From Synechococcus elongatus PCC 11801 (lineage in GTDB: Bacteria > Cyanobacteriota > Cyanobacteriia > Synechococcales > Synechococcaceae): a DNA stretch of 64,000 nt. The stretch covers positions 2,593,501 through 2,657,500 of the forward strand of contig NZ_CP030139.2 of NCBI RefSeq assembly GCF_003846445.2. The letters are read 5' to 3'. The first letter of the stretch is position 1, and each line of letters opens with the position of its first letter. Made by a program: the position numbers and the translations under genes. Of the stretch, positions 46,159 to 54,909 are shown piece after piece. The notes beneath the pieces were generated by a model. That model ran no database searches and was not told where the DNA came from. It saw only the letters and a program-made list of their open reading frames with translations.

Positions 46159-47139
46159 CTACAGGCTTTCCGTCACTGGTTTACCAAACCAGCGATCGCT
46201 CAACTTGACGTACCAAGCTGCAGCTTGCACCTGAATGATGTAGCTCATGGAAATAATCAGGGCAATTTCAGCGCCTGCTTTCGCCCCAAACACAGTCATG
46301 GCAATAGCCAAGGCGATCGAAAGATTCCGCATCACCGTACCGTAGACGAGAGCGATCGCATCTTCGCGAGAAAACCAGACCTTGCCAACGATCGTGCTCA
46401 ACATAAAGTTGATCAGATAAATCAGCAGCAGTGGCCCAAAGTAGCCGAGAAATATCAACGGCGCGGCTACAATTGCTTTTGCTTTGAGCGCCATTGCCAC
46501 AAACACGATGCCTAAGACACCCAGCGTTGAGAAGACCGGAAATTTTTTCTTTAAATCTCTCTCGTATTTCTGTTGACCAACAGTTGCAATTAGAACGCGC
46601 TTTGTCACCAAGCCAAGAATCATGGGTAAAAAAACCACGATCGCAATTTGCTTAAAGGTTTCCACCAACGGAATTTCAATGGCTCGTCCTAGCAGCGCTT
46701 GGGCATAGAGTGGAGTCGCCAAAGAACCTAAAATCAAGCCGATGACCGTCATTTGAATCGCGGCTGTCAGATTGCCTTTGGCAAAGCCTGTCCAAGAAAT
46801 AGTCATGCCACTTGTGGGCAGTAATCCTGTCAGCAATAGCCCCAACCAGATCAGTGGCTGATCGCGAAAGAATAGCCAGCCAATACCATAGGCCAAGAAT
46901 GGCACAATGCCAAAATTAATCAATTGGGCGACCCCTTGGAGCTTCCAGTTTCCCCCAGCAATTAACTTGCCAAACTGTAGGTTAATCATCATGGGATAAA
47001 CCATGAGAAATGTCAGCGGAACAATTAAATCTTTCAGTCCACTAGGATCGATCAGTAACCCAAATAGAATCCCAGCAATCATGAAGCTGGGGACAGACCA
47101 AACCAGTTGATTCTGTAGCAGTGATAGAAATGTCCACAT
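46159..47139 (-). CDS. BART-superfamily (ACR3/bile acid symporter-like) transporter
   Basis: 326 residues, nine or ten membrane segments. The conserved pair of BART motifs is visible (LVYPMMINLQFGKL; GLLPTSGMTISWTGFAKGN; VYGTVMRNLSIALAIAM). It resembles ACR3-type arsenite exporters and bile-acid:sodium symporter relatives. It lacks an obvious Cys in the fourth helix that is used by arsenite ACR3, so another anion such as a sulfur oxyanion is possible. It lies downstream of the DUF302 gene on the minus arm of a divergent cluster with a sulfide:quinone reductase-like gene. Confidence 0.8.
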   Translation of the reverse strand: MWTFLSLLQNQLVWSVPSFMIAGILFGLLIDPSGLKDLIVPLTFLMVYPMMINLQFGKLIAGGNWKLQGVAQLINFGIVPFLAYGIGWLFFRDQPLIWLGLLLTGLLPTSGMTISWTGFAKGNLTAAIQMTVIGLILGSLATPLYAQALLGRAIEIPLVETFKQIAIVVFLPMILGLVTKRVLIATVGQQKYERDLKKKFPVFSTLGVLGIVFVAMALKAKAIVAAPLIFLGYFGPLLLIYLINFMLSTIVGKVWFSREDAIALVYGTVMRNLSIALAIAMTVFGAKAGAEIALIISMSYIIQVQAAAWYVKLSDRWFGKPVTESL

Positions 47140-47241
47140 TGCTGGTGTTCTCCGATCCGTCAGTCTCAGAACGTTGAATTGCCCTCAATCGCCTAGATAG
47201 TCCGTGAACTCCTCTGCTTCAAAGGCGGATATGAGCTGTGA

Positions 47242-47625
47242 TTAAAGCTGTGCGATCGCCTGTTCCATCAGGGTTTTGGCTTCCAAAGCGATCGCACGAG
47301 TCTCAGGATTTTCGAGCGCGGCAAACATCACTGCCGGATCGATCGCAGAGACCTCAACACAGCCGTTTTCATGTTCTTGCACCACCACATTGCAGGGGTA
47401 GAAAACGCCTGCTTTGTCCTCCGCCTGTAGGATGCTGTAGGCAATGCGGGGATGACAGGCTCCCAAGATGGTGTAGTGCCGGAACTCCACATCAAGCTTT
47501 TGTTTAAACGCCGCTTGGGCGTCAATTTCCGTCAGCACCCCAAAGCCATGCTGTTTCAAAACTTCTTTGGTGTGGCTGAGAGCATCATCAAAGGGCAACT
47601 GGAGAACTTTGCTGAGGTGATACAT
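47242..47625 (-). CDS. DUF302 protein
   Basis: 127 residues from ATG 47625 (MYHLSKVLQLPFDDALSHTK), with GGAG about ten bases upstream; the open frame extends 17 residues further without support. DUF302 features are FRHYTILGACHPRIAYSIL, GVFYPCNVVVQE and VSAIDPAVMF. Two conserved cysteines (in GACHP and YPCNV) are present. DUF302 proteins often sit next to sulfur or thiol genes; activity unknown. First gene of the minus arm opposite the SQR-like gene. Confidence 0.85.
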   Translation of the reverse strand: MYHLSKVLQLPFDDALSHTKEVLKQHGFGVLTEIDAQAAFKQKLDVEFRHYTILGACHPRIAYSILQAEDKAGVFYPCNVVVQEHENGCVEVSAIDPAVMFAALENPETRAIALEAKTLMEQAIAQL

Positions 47626-47785
47626 CTGATCAAACTCCGTCTGGGGTGAGTCGGGGGCTCTGTCAGCGGCAGGCAACTAGCCAACCACAAGCCCAGGAAG
47701 TGCTAGGGCATGATCCGCGGGCGATCGAACTAGCGGGAAGGATTCAGAAGGAATGCGATCGCCTCTAGCTGACTCCGTGAATAAA

Positions 47786-47809
47786 CTATATAACTAAATA
47801 AGTAAATAG
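47786..47809. promoter_or_regulatory. AT-rich inverted repeat, candidate ArsR-family operator
   Basis: CTATATAACT-AAAT-AAGTAAATAG: half-sites agree at seven of ten positions. It lies 22 bases before the flavoprotein start, between divergent arms, where an ArsR-type repressor would control the + arm. The surrounding 30 bases are almost entirely A/T in an otherwise GC-balanced region. Confidence 0.45.
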
Positions 47810-47827
47810 CAACTAAGGGGATCCCCA

Positions 47828-49183
47828 GTGATGGCACAAGTTGTTGTAATCGGTGCAGGGTTGGGCGGATTGCCGACAGCCTATGAACTACGACATTGGC
47901 TCAAAGGCGGGCACCAGGTCACTCTGGTCTCTAATCGTTCTCAGTTCACTTTCATTCCCGGCCTCATTCACGTGGCGTTGGGCAAGATTCCCCTCGACCG
48001 TGTGCAGCTGGATTTAGCTTCCCTGTGTCAGCGCCATGGCCTGAATTGGGTCGATAGCGCCGTAGAGCGGGTTGATCCCGATCGCCGAATTGTGCGCTTG
48101 GCCAATCATCAGACGCTGGACTACGACTATCTCGTCATCGCCAGTGGCCCTTCCTTTGCCTTTGATGAAATTCCCGGTTTAGGGCCGCATGGAGGTTACA
48201 CCCAATCGGTCTGTAACCCAGCCCATGCCTTGGAAGCACGAGAAGCATGGGAGTCCTTTCTCAAAAATCCAACCGATTTGGTGGTGGGTGCTGCGCCTAA
48301 AACAGGTTGCCTCGGGCCTGCCTATGAGTTTGCGCTGGCGGCTGATCAAGCGTTGCGCAAACGTGGCCTGCGCGATCGCGTCACGATTACCTACATCACG
48401 CCTGAACCCTATGCCGGTTATTTGGGGCTGCCCGATCTCTATCTAGCTCGCGAACTGACGGAAGGAGTTTTAGAAGAACAAGGGGTGAAAGTAGTCACCA
48501 ATGCGGCGATCGCCCAAGTGTTTCCCGATCGCGTGGAATTAGCAGATGGCCGCCAATTTCTCTTCGGTTACGCGATGATTCTGCCGGCTTTCCGAGGAGC
48601 GGACTATGTTCAAGTCTCTGGTTTAGGCAACGATCGCGGCTTCATTCCCATCCTGCCGACCCAGCGTCACCGCGACTACGAACGAATTTATGCCCTGGGC
48701 GTGAGCGTGCAGCTAGAGCAGCCCTATCGCACCCCTGTTCCGATCGGTTTGCCAAAAAGCGGTCAGATGAGTGAAGCGATGGGCGCAGCTGTAGCTCACA
48801 ACATTGCCGTCGATTTAGGTACTCTGTCTGGCCCCCACCAAATCCCAACCCTTGAAGCGCTCTGCTTTGCGGAAATGGGTCAAACGGGCATTGCCTATAT
48901 TGCTGCCCCAATTTTGCCCGACCCAGTCAGTGGGCGACGACGCTATTCCTACGCCACCCGAGGCGCATGGGTAAATTGGGCCAAAGCTGCCTTCGAACGC
49001 TACTTCCTACTCAAAATGAAATGGGGACTTGGGCTACCTTGGTTTGAACTGTGGGGGTTGAAATTACTCTTTGGTCTTTCACTCTTGCGCCCCATCAGTC
49101 CCTCCGATCAGTCCGATACGCCCCCCACTCTCCATGCCCCGCACCACGCCTCAGACTCTGTTGAGCTCACCCGGTACCGCTGA
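47828..49183 (+). CDS. Sulfide:quinone oxidoreductase-like flavoprotein
   Basis: 451 residues from GTG 47828 (ATG 47831 is as good; AAGGGG precedes both). FAD-binding VVVIGAGLGGLPTAYEL at the N-terminus. Three cysteines sit where SQR has its catalytic set: C129 (QSVCNPAHA), C161 (KTGCLGPAYEF) and C346 (LEALCFAEMG). A C-terminal amphipathic region (AAFERYFLLKMKWGLGLPWF) would hold it on the membrane, as in SQR. The enzyme would oxidise sulfide and reduce plastoquinone, giving polysulfide or persulfide. It overlaps the ArsR-type gene by about 50 bases. Confidence 0.85.
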   Translation: MMAQVVVIGAGLGGLPTAYELRHWLKGGHQVTLVSNRSQFTFIPGLIHVALGKIPLDRVQLDLASLCQRHGLNWVDSAVERVDPDRRIVRLANHQTLDYDYLVIASGPSFAFDEIPGLGPHGGYTQSVCNPAHALEAREAWESFLKNPTDLVVGAAPKTGCLGPAYEFALAADQALRKRGLRDRVTITYITPEPYAGYLGLPDLYLARELTEGVLEEQGVKVVTNAAIAQVFPDRVELADGRQFLFGYAMILPAFRGADYVQVSGLGNDRGFIPILPTQRHRDYERIYALGVSVQLEQPYRTPVPIGLPKSGQMSEAMGAAVAHNIAVDLGTLSGPHQIPTLEALCFAEMGQTGIAYIAAPILPDPVSGRRRYSYATRGAWVNWAKAAFERYFLLKMKWGLGLPWFELWGLKLLFGLSLLRPISPSDQSDTPPTLHAPHHASDSVELTRYR

Positions 49184-49520
49184 ACTAGAGACATCTAGCA
49201 CCAGTCCTGACCTCGATCGCTTGGCTGAATTGTTCAAAGTCTTGGGCGATCGCAGCCGCCTTGGAATTCTTTGGCGCATCTGCCAAGGGGAATGCAATGT
49301 GACTGAGATCAGTGAATCGACTGGTTTGAGCCAAGCCAATGTCTCGAAGCATTTGCAGATGTTGCGAATGGCTCGTTTGGTGGCTTGCCGCAAGGAGGGC
49401 AATGCTCGAATCTACTTTCTGTCGGATCCTCAATATTCCGGCCTTTGTGCACGTTCCCTGATCGACTTGGCTAGCTTATCGCCCGTGGAAGTCTCTAGCT
49501 GTGACGAGGCCAGAGCCTAA
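49134..49520 (+). CDS. ArsR-family transcriptional regulator, Cys-rich
   Basis: 128 residues from ATG 49134, inside the end of the flavoprotein gene; the frame is open further upstream. Winged helix: LAELFKVLGDRSRLGILWRI, GLSQANVSKHLQMLRMARLV, RIYFLSD. Cysteines at 50, 54, 85, 105 and 123. The CxC metal site of arsenite-type ArsR (CVCDL) is not present (here CNVTE), whereas a pair such as C50 or C54 with C105 is reminiscent of the persulfide sensors SqrR/BigR. It probably represses its own divergent cluster. Confidence 0.9.
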   Translation: MPRTTPQTLLSSPGTAELETSSTSPDLDRLAELFKVLGDRSRLGILWRICQGECNVTEISESTGLSQANVSKHLQMLRMARLVACRKEGNARIYFLSDPQYSGLCARSLIDLASLSPVEVSSCDEARA

Positions 49521-49612
49521 CTGTGGTCTCCATGGGTCTGCAGAGAACCTGAAGGCGATCGCGGATCTACGGGGCAGTGGCTATAAAAACAAGCAGCACA
49601 GCATTCTCTTGC

Positions 49613-49966
49613 ATGATCCATAACTACCCAGACCTAACCGAGAACCTCAATCACTCCCTTGCGCAGTTGCACCATGAAATCCCTGAGACCCTAAAGGGCT
49701 TTGGGCAGATGGCTCGCAGCATTCACAATGACGGGGCGTTGAGCAGTAAAACCAAGGAACTGATTGCTATGGCGATCGGGATTGCAGGTCGCTGCCAAGG
49801 CTGTCTGGGTTTCCATGCCAAGATGCTGGTGCAGATGGGCTGTACTCGGGCTGAGTTTCTGGAGATGCTGCAGGTGGCTATCTACATGGGCGGTGGCCCA
49901 TCGCTGATGACAGCGGCTGAGGCGCTACAGGCCTATGAAGCCTTTGGTGGTGAGCAGGCGGGCTAG
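49613..49966 (+). CDS. AhpD-like (carboxymuconolactone decarboxylase family) protein
   Basis: 117 residues from ATG 49613; a GTG at 49577 would add 12. The core SSKTKELIAMAIGIAGRCQGCLGFHAKM holds the CxxC-x3-H (here CQGC) of AhpD-type alkylhydroperoxidases. A disulfide reductase or peroxidase-like role is likely; lactone decarboxylation is not expected. It follows the ArsR gene by about 90 bases and probably belongs to the same transcript. Confidence 0.87.
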   Translation: MIHNYPDLTENLNHSLAQLHHEIPETLKGFGQMARSIHNDGALSSKTKELIAMAIGIAGRCQGCLGFHAKMLVQMGCTRAEFLEMLQVAIYMGGGPSLMTAAEALQAYEAFGGEQAG

Positions 49967-50217
49967 CGATCGCGGATCACCGGCGTCCATGCTGCGGAGT
50001 GGGGTAATGGAACCTAGAAAAGTCGGTTTGACTGTTCGTTGAATGCTCAGCGTCTAAGTCTGATGCGTCTGTTTCTGAAACAAACGAGTCAGTCGATCCC
50101 CAGTCAAAATCTGCAACCGCGATCCGGTTCATTGCTGCGGGAAAGAGTGGTTGCCACTGAAAGTGAGGCTCTGCGCCCTAAAATCGGGAGATGCGATCGC
50201 CCTGAGGGGTTGAACAG

Positions 50218-50694
50218 ATGGAAGTCTGCGATCGCGGCTGTGCTGGGGTGTTGACCCGCATGACTCGTTCCTCTCTGAGTTTGGCTGAGCGCTGGGAGTC
50301 AGCGAAGGCAGGCTTGCTGGCTTTAGCGACGGCGGTGATTCCGGCAGCAGCGTTGATTGGCTTAGAGATTCAGCGACCGTCTGCTCTGCCGACTTGGACA
50401 ACTTTGGCGGTGCATAGTGGTGCGATTGCGGTCAGCGTCTTTTTATTCGGCGTCACCTACCGCTACGCGATCCGCAGCGACACCAATCCCCATCTGCGCA
50501 ACGGTCTAGTCGGTGCCTTTGGTCTGGTGCGCGGGCTGGGACTCCTGGAAAACGGCGCAACGACGAGTCTGGATTTGCCGTGGTTGACCTCGCAGTTGGG
50601 CGGCAGCCTGCTGCTGTTTGCGCTTTGTGCGACTAGCTTAGATTTTGCGATCGCGCGTGGTTGGTTACGACCCATTCCCTCCTCTCCCCAATAA
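50218..50694 (+). CDS. Conserved four-helix membrane protein
   Basis: 158 residues from ATG 50218 (GAGGGG eleven bases upstream); ATG 50260 is the alternative. About four TM segments (AKAGLLALATAVIPAAALIG; LAVHSGAIAVSVFLFGVTYR; LVGAFGLVRGLGLL; GGSLLLFALCATSLDFAIA). I know similar proteins only from cyanobacteria; no function. It ends four bases before the helicase gene. Confidence 0.7.
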   Translation: MEVCDRGCAGVLTRMTRSSLSLAERWESAKAGLLALATAVIPAAALIGLEIQRPSALPTWTTLAVHSGAIAVSVFLFGVTYRYAIRSDTNPHLRNGLVGAFGLVRGLGLLENGATTSLDLPWLTSQLGGSLLLFALCATSLDFAIARGWLRPIPSSPQ

Positions 50695-50697
50695 CCC

Positions 50698-53600
50698 ATG
50701 GCAGTGCTGCACGGTGGCTGGCTCGGCGATCGCTTTGTTCTGTGGGCCGAAGCTTGGCAGCCCTGTGAGCCACAGTCGGTAGCGGAAATGGCTGCCCATC
50801 CCTATGCGATCGCGGTATCTGAGTTAGAGCGTTGGTGCCAGAAATATGGACTGGGATCGCTGACCGGCAGCGCTGCTACGGAGGTCTTACTCTCCATTCC
50901 TAGCCAGCTCAAGAAAGAGACGGTTTTACCGTTTTTGAGCGGGCAAGACATTCCAGCGGAGGCGCTGCTCTGGCCTTGGCGAATTTCAGGGCTGTCACTG
51001 GAGGCGGCGATCGCCGGTCAATGGTTAGCCACGTTGCCGCTGGGTTCGGCGGAGGATCATCCGTGGTTGGGGCCCGATCTGCGTTTTTGGAGCCACATCT
51101 ATCGCTGGGCGCAAAGTCTGCTGGCGCGGGGTCGCTTTTATCCAGCCTTGGAGTCGAGCGATCGCGGCTTAACGGCGACTTGGTTGCCGCTGTTTAATCA
51201 GGCGGGCGATCGCCAGCGGTTTGATCGCTACAGTCAGCAGTTGCCCTTCAGTCAGTTTTGTTATCAGGCGATCGAGTCAGCAGCGGCTTGTCCTTGGCAG
51301 CCTCAGCCCCAGGATCAGTTGCTTCAGGTCCTGCAACGCTGGTTGACGGCGCGCTTGCAAGTGGCGATCGCGTCAGGAACAGTCGTTTCAGCCGATCTGC
51401 TCGCAGCATGGCAGCGATCGCTGGCCAAGGGCGAACCACTGGAGCTGGAAGATGGCGAGGCCAATCGCTTGCAAACGGCGATCGATCGCTGGTTACTGCC
51501 GGTTCAGAATGGCGCGGCTCAGGCTTGGCGGATGGCGCTGCGTCTCGTCCCGCCCCAGCTGGAAGAACGGCGCTGGCAGTTAGAGTTTGGCCTGCAGGCC
51601 GCGACCGATCCCGATCGCTTTTGGCCGGCATCCTTGCTCTGGCAAGATCCTTTACCGCCCGGCGTGCCCGATCAAGCCCAGGAATTGCTGCTGCGGGGAT
51701 TGGGTCAAGCCTGTCGCCTCTATCCACAGTTGCAAACCAGCTTGGCGACAGCTTGTCCTGAGTTTCATCCCTTGACCACGGCGGAGGTCTATCAGCTGCT
51801 CAAGCAGGTCATTCCCCAGTGGCAGGAGCAGGGAATTGAGGTGCAACTCCCGCCAGGATTGCGTGGGCAAGGGCGGCACCGTTTGGGGGTGGAAGTCAGC
51901 GCCAACCTCCCCAGCGATCGCCCGAGTGTGGGGCTGGAAGCGCTGTTGCAATTCCGTTGGGAATTGAGTTTAGGTGGCCAGCGGCTGACCAAGGCAGAAG
52001 TGGAGCGGCTGGCGGCACTGGAAACGCCCTTGGTGGAAATCAACGGCGACTGGATTGAGGTGCGACAGCAGGATATTGAGTCGGCGCGGGAGTTTTTCCG
52101 CAAGCGCAAGGATCAGCCGAATCTCACTTTGGCGGATGCGATCGCGATCGCCAGTGGTGAGTCGCCGAATATTGGCCGCCTGCCCGTCGTCAACTTCGAG
52201 GCAGCGGGGCTGCTGGAAGAAGCTTTGGCGGTGTTTCAGGGGCAGCGATCGCCCGCAGCTTTACCGGCTCCGCCAACTTTTCAAGGTGAGCTGCGACCCT
52301 ACCAAGAGCGCGGCGTCGGTTGGCTCACCTTTTTGCAGCGCTTCGGGATTGGTGCTTGCTTGGCCGATGACATGGGCTTGGGCAAGACGATTCAGTTGCT
52401 GGCCTTTTTGCTGCATCTCAAGCACAGTGGCGAACTGACGCGGCCAGTATTGCTGGTTTGTCCGACTTCGGTGCTGGGCAACTGGGAACGGGAAGTGCAG
52501 AAGTTTGCGCCGGAATTACGCTGGCGGTTGCACTATGGCCCCGATCGCGCTCAGGGCAAGGCTTTGGCAACGGCACTCAAGGATTGTGATTTGGTGCTGA
52601 CCAGCTATTCCTTGGTGGCGCGAGATCAGAAGGCGATCGCGGCGATCGACTGGCAGGGGATTGTGCTGGATGAAGCCCAGAACATCAAAAACGATCAGGC
52701 GAAACAGACGCAGGCAGTGCGGGCGATCGCGCAAAGTCCGACGCAAAAGCCGCGCTTTCGGATTGCTCTGACGGGGACGCCGGTGGAGAACCGCCTCAGT
52801 GAGTTGTGGTCGATTGTTGAGTTTCTGCAGCCGGGGCATTTGGGCACGAAACCGTTTTTCCAGAAGCGGTTTGTCGCGCCGATTGAGCGGTTTGGGGATG
52901 CGGATTCGCTGACTGCATTACGGCAGCGGGTGCAGCCGTTGATTTTGCGGCGACTGAAAACCGATCGCAGCATTATTGCGGACTTGCCCGAGAAGCAAGA
53001 AATGACGGTTTTTTGTCCGTTAGTACAGGAGCAGGCCGATCGCTATCAACAGTTGGTGACGGAAGCGCTGGACAATATCGAAGCGAGTGAAGGGATTCAG
53101 CGGCGCGGTCAGATTTTGGCGTTGCTGACGCGACTGAAGCAGCTTTGTAATCATCCGTCGCTATTGCAAGAAAAGCCGAAACTAGACTCGCATTTTGGCG
53201 ATCGCTCGGCCAAGTTACAGCGCTTGTTGGAGATGTTGGCAGAACTGACGGATGCGGGCGATCGCGCTTTGGTGTTCACGCAGTTTGCTGGCTGGGGTAG
53301 ATTGCTGCAGCAGTTTTTGCAGGAACAGTTAGGCCGAGAAGTGCTGTTTTTGTCGGGCAGTACCAAGAAGGGCGATCGCCAACAGATGGTCGATCGTTTC
53401 CAGAATGATCCGCAAGCACCGGCGATTTTCATCCTGTCGTTGAAGGCAGGTGGCGTGGGGCTAAACCTGACCAAGGCGAATCACGTCTTCCATTACGATC
53501 GCTGGTGGAATCCAGCAGTTGAAAATCAAGCAACCGATCGCGCTTTTCGGATTGGCCAACGGCGTAATGTGCAGGTGCACAAGTTTGTCTGTGCAGGCAC

Positions 53601-53760
53601 GTTGGAAGAGAAAATCGATCAGATGATCGCTAGTAAGCAAGCCCTAGCCCAGCAAATTGTCGGTAGCGGTGAGGATTGGCTTACAGAACTAGACACCAAT
53701 CAACTCCGACAACTCTTGATCCTTGATCGTTCAGCTTGGGTAGAAGAGGAAGAGCCTTAG
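50698..53760 (+). CDS. SNF2-family DEAD/DEAH helicase
   Basis: 1,020 residues. An N-terminal SNF2-associated region (about 1-520; DUF3670-type in the second half) is followed by two RecA-like lobes: ADDMGLGKTIQLLAFLLHL (Walker A), VLDEAQNIKN (DEAQ), LTGTPVENRLSELWS, VFTQFAGWG, FLSGSTKKGDRQQMVDRF, SLKAGGVGLNLTKANHV and QATDRAFRIGQ. It is a double-stranded DNA translocase of the bacterial SNF2 group; its biological role is not established. It has a zinc-finger-less N-terminus. Confidence 0.93.
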   Translation: MAVLHGGWLGDRFVLWAEAWQPCEPQSVAEMAAHPYAIAVSELERWCQKYGLGSLTGSAATEVLLSIPSQLKKETVLPFLSGQDIPAEALLWPWRISGLSLEAAIAGQWLATLPLGSAEDHPWLGPDLRFWSHIYRWAQSLLARGRFYPALESSDRGLTATWLPLFNQAGDRQRFDRYSQQLPFSQFCYQAIESAAACPWQPQPQDQLLQVLQRWLTARLQVAIASGTVVSADLLAAWQRSLAKGEPLELEDGEANRLQTAIDRWLLPVQNGAAQAWRMALRLVPPQLEERRWQLEFGLQAATDPDRFWPASLLWQDPLPPGVPDQAQELLLRGLGQACRLYPQLQTSLATACPEFHPLTTAEVYQLLKQVIPQWQEQGIEVQLPPGLRGQGRHRLGVEVSANLPSDRPSVGLEALLQFRWELSLGGQRLTKAEVERLAALETPLVEINGDWIEVRQQDIESAREFFRKRKDQPNLTLADAIAIASGESPNIGRLPVVNFEAAGLLEEALAVFQGQRSPAALPAPPTFQGELRPYQERGVGWLTFLQRFGIGACLADDMGLGKTIQLLAFLLHLKHSGELTRPVLLVCPTSVLGNWEREVQKFAPELRWRLHYGPDRAQGKALATALKDCDLVLTSYSLVARDQKAIAAIDWQGIVLDEAQNIKNDQAKQTQAVRAIAQSPTQKPRFRIALTGTPVENRLSELWSIVEFLQPGHLGTKPFFQKRFVAPIERFGDADSLTALRQRVQPLILRRLKTDRSIIADLPEKQEMTVFCPLVQEQADRYQQLVTEALDNIEASEGIQRRGQILALLTRLKQLCNHPSLLQEKPKLDSHFGDRSAKLQRLLEMLAELTDAGDRALVFTQFAGWGRLLQQFLQEQLGREVLFLSGSTKKGDRQQMVDRFQNDPQAPAIFILSLKAGGVGLNLTKANHVFHYDRWWNPAVENQATDRAFRIGQRRNVQVHKFVCAGTLEEKIDQMIASKQALAQQIVGSGEDWLTELDTNQLRQLLILDRSAWVEEEEP

Positions 53761-53982
53761 AACATACGTAACCCCTGTTTTGTATATGCCCAATATCAAT
53801 CCGGCCATATAGAAAGCCTTCTTCATAACTTTTTTAATACCTAAGGATTACCAGGTTCTGGTACGCAAACCGTTAAAAAATTCTGTTCAGTTCTTACAAA
53901 ATATCTAGCCTGTATTTCAATATATCAAGTCAGGTAGTTGGCTGCCTAAGAAAAGCCTCAAACGTAATTTTCCGAATTCATC

Positions 53983-54540
53983 ATGACTCTCCCCGCCAGT
54001 GTTTTTTTATCCCTCTTGACGCCACTTTTGTCAGTTGCCAATACTGAATGGTCTAAAAAAGCTGAGTTCAAGACCTTAAGGCATCTTTCTTACGAGCGTT
54101 TAAGTCGAGAGCTTCATTGGAATGCTGAATGCCTTTGGCGGCTTAGCGATGATCCTTCGTCAAATGAGTATATTAATTTGCTTCGAACAGAGGCTTTTGA
54201 TTCACTAGTGGCAGTGAGTATGCCTCTAGATCTCTTGCTGGGTGAACCTGTAAGAGTTGATTGGCTCGAAGCAGAGCCATATTCCCGCCCACAGTTTAAG
54301 CATCGAATTGAAGATTGCGTAAGTATTTCCGATCTCGTAGACCGTGTCCATAATCGCTTATGGATGCTAAAGCATAGACATAAAAATAATTTAGGGTACG
54401 GAGATATTTTATATTTGATTGACTTATTAGTGTTTACTCTAGCCCACATTAATATGGGTAGATATAATCTACGTCCTAGTCGCCTAACTTTCAACAAGCA
54501 ACTTGATCGGCTCAACCTCTTGAGCCTAGGTCATAAGTAG
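53983..54540 (+). CDS. Unknown helical protein in AT-rich DNA
   Basis: 185 residues. A hydrophobic N-terminus (MTLPASVFLSLLTPLLSVAN) could be a signal or anchor; the rest is mostly helical and charged, with a second hydrophobic stretch near 145-157 (YLIDLLVFTLAHI). I recognise no family. No clear ribosome-binding site. The gene has low GC and no HIP1 sites, unlike its left neighbour, which suggests acquisition. Confidence 0.6.
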   Translation: MTLPASVFLSLLTPLLSVANTEWSKKAEFKTLRHLSYERLSRELHWNAECLWRLSDDPSSNEYINLLRTEAFDSLVAVSMPLDLLLGEPVRVDWLEAEPYSRPQFKHRIEDCVSISDLVDRVHNRLWMLKHRHKNNLGYGDILYLIDLLVFTLAHINMGRYNLRPSRLTFNKQLDRLNLLSLGHK

Positions 54541-54909
54541 ATCATTTATGATTTATGTGAGTTATCTTGATTTTTAAGAATCGAATAAAATCAAAATTTT
54601 ACGCGTCAAGTGATGTTGATAATCTGATCTTAATTGCTCTTTATATCTTTGCCTTAGCCATGCAAGTGGAGTGACCTTCTCTCACTAATTTTACTTGTTA
54701 GTAGCGATCAAAAATAATCAGACAAGACAGTTTTATTATTTTCTGTGACTATGTGCTGTTAGCAATACCTAGATTTTCTTGGCATGGGCCTTTTGGTTTC
54801 TTGCTTAAAATGATCTTGAGGTAATTTTTGTAGAAAAATCTAAAAATAATGCTGTTAGGATTAAATAAAGTTTACTGAAATAAAAAAATAATCTTGGAGC
54901 AACAATTCC
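54541..54909. other. 369-bp AT-rich intergenic stretch
   Basis: No gene seen. It holds the hairpin TTGATTTT/AAAATCAA (54567-54594, then AATTTT), which is probably the terminator of the upstream gene, and the leader of the acetyltransferase gene with GGAG at about 54895. Base composition is strongly A/T. Confidence 0.55.
54567..54600 (+). terminator. AT-rich terminator hairpin
   Basis: An 8-bp TTGATTTT/AAAATCAA stem with a 12-base loop followed by AATTTT, 26 bases after the stop of the unknown gene. Confidence 0.5.

Noticed and set aside
50039-50254. 71-codon frame before the four-helix membrane gene
   Set aside because: No start signal; it overlaps the better supported gene start at 50218.
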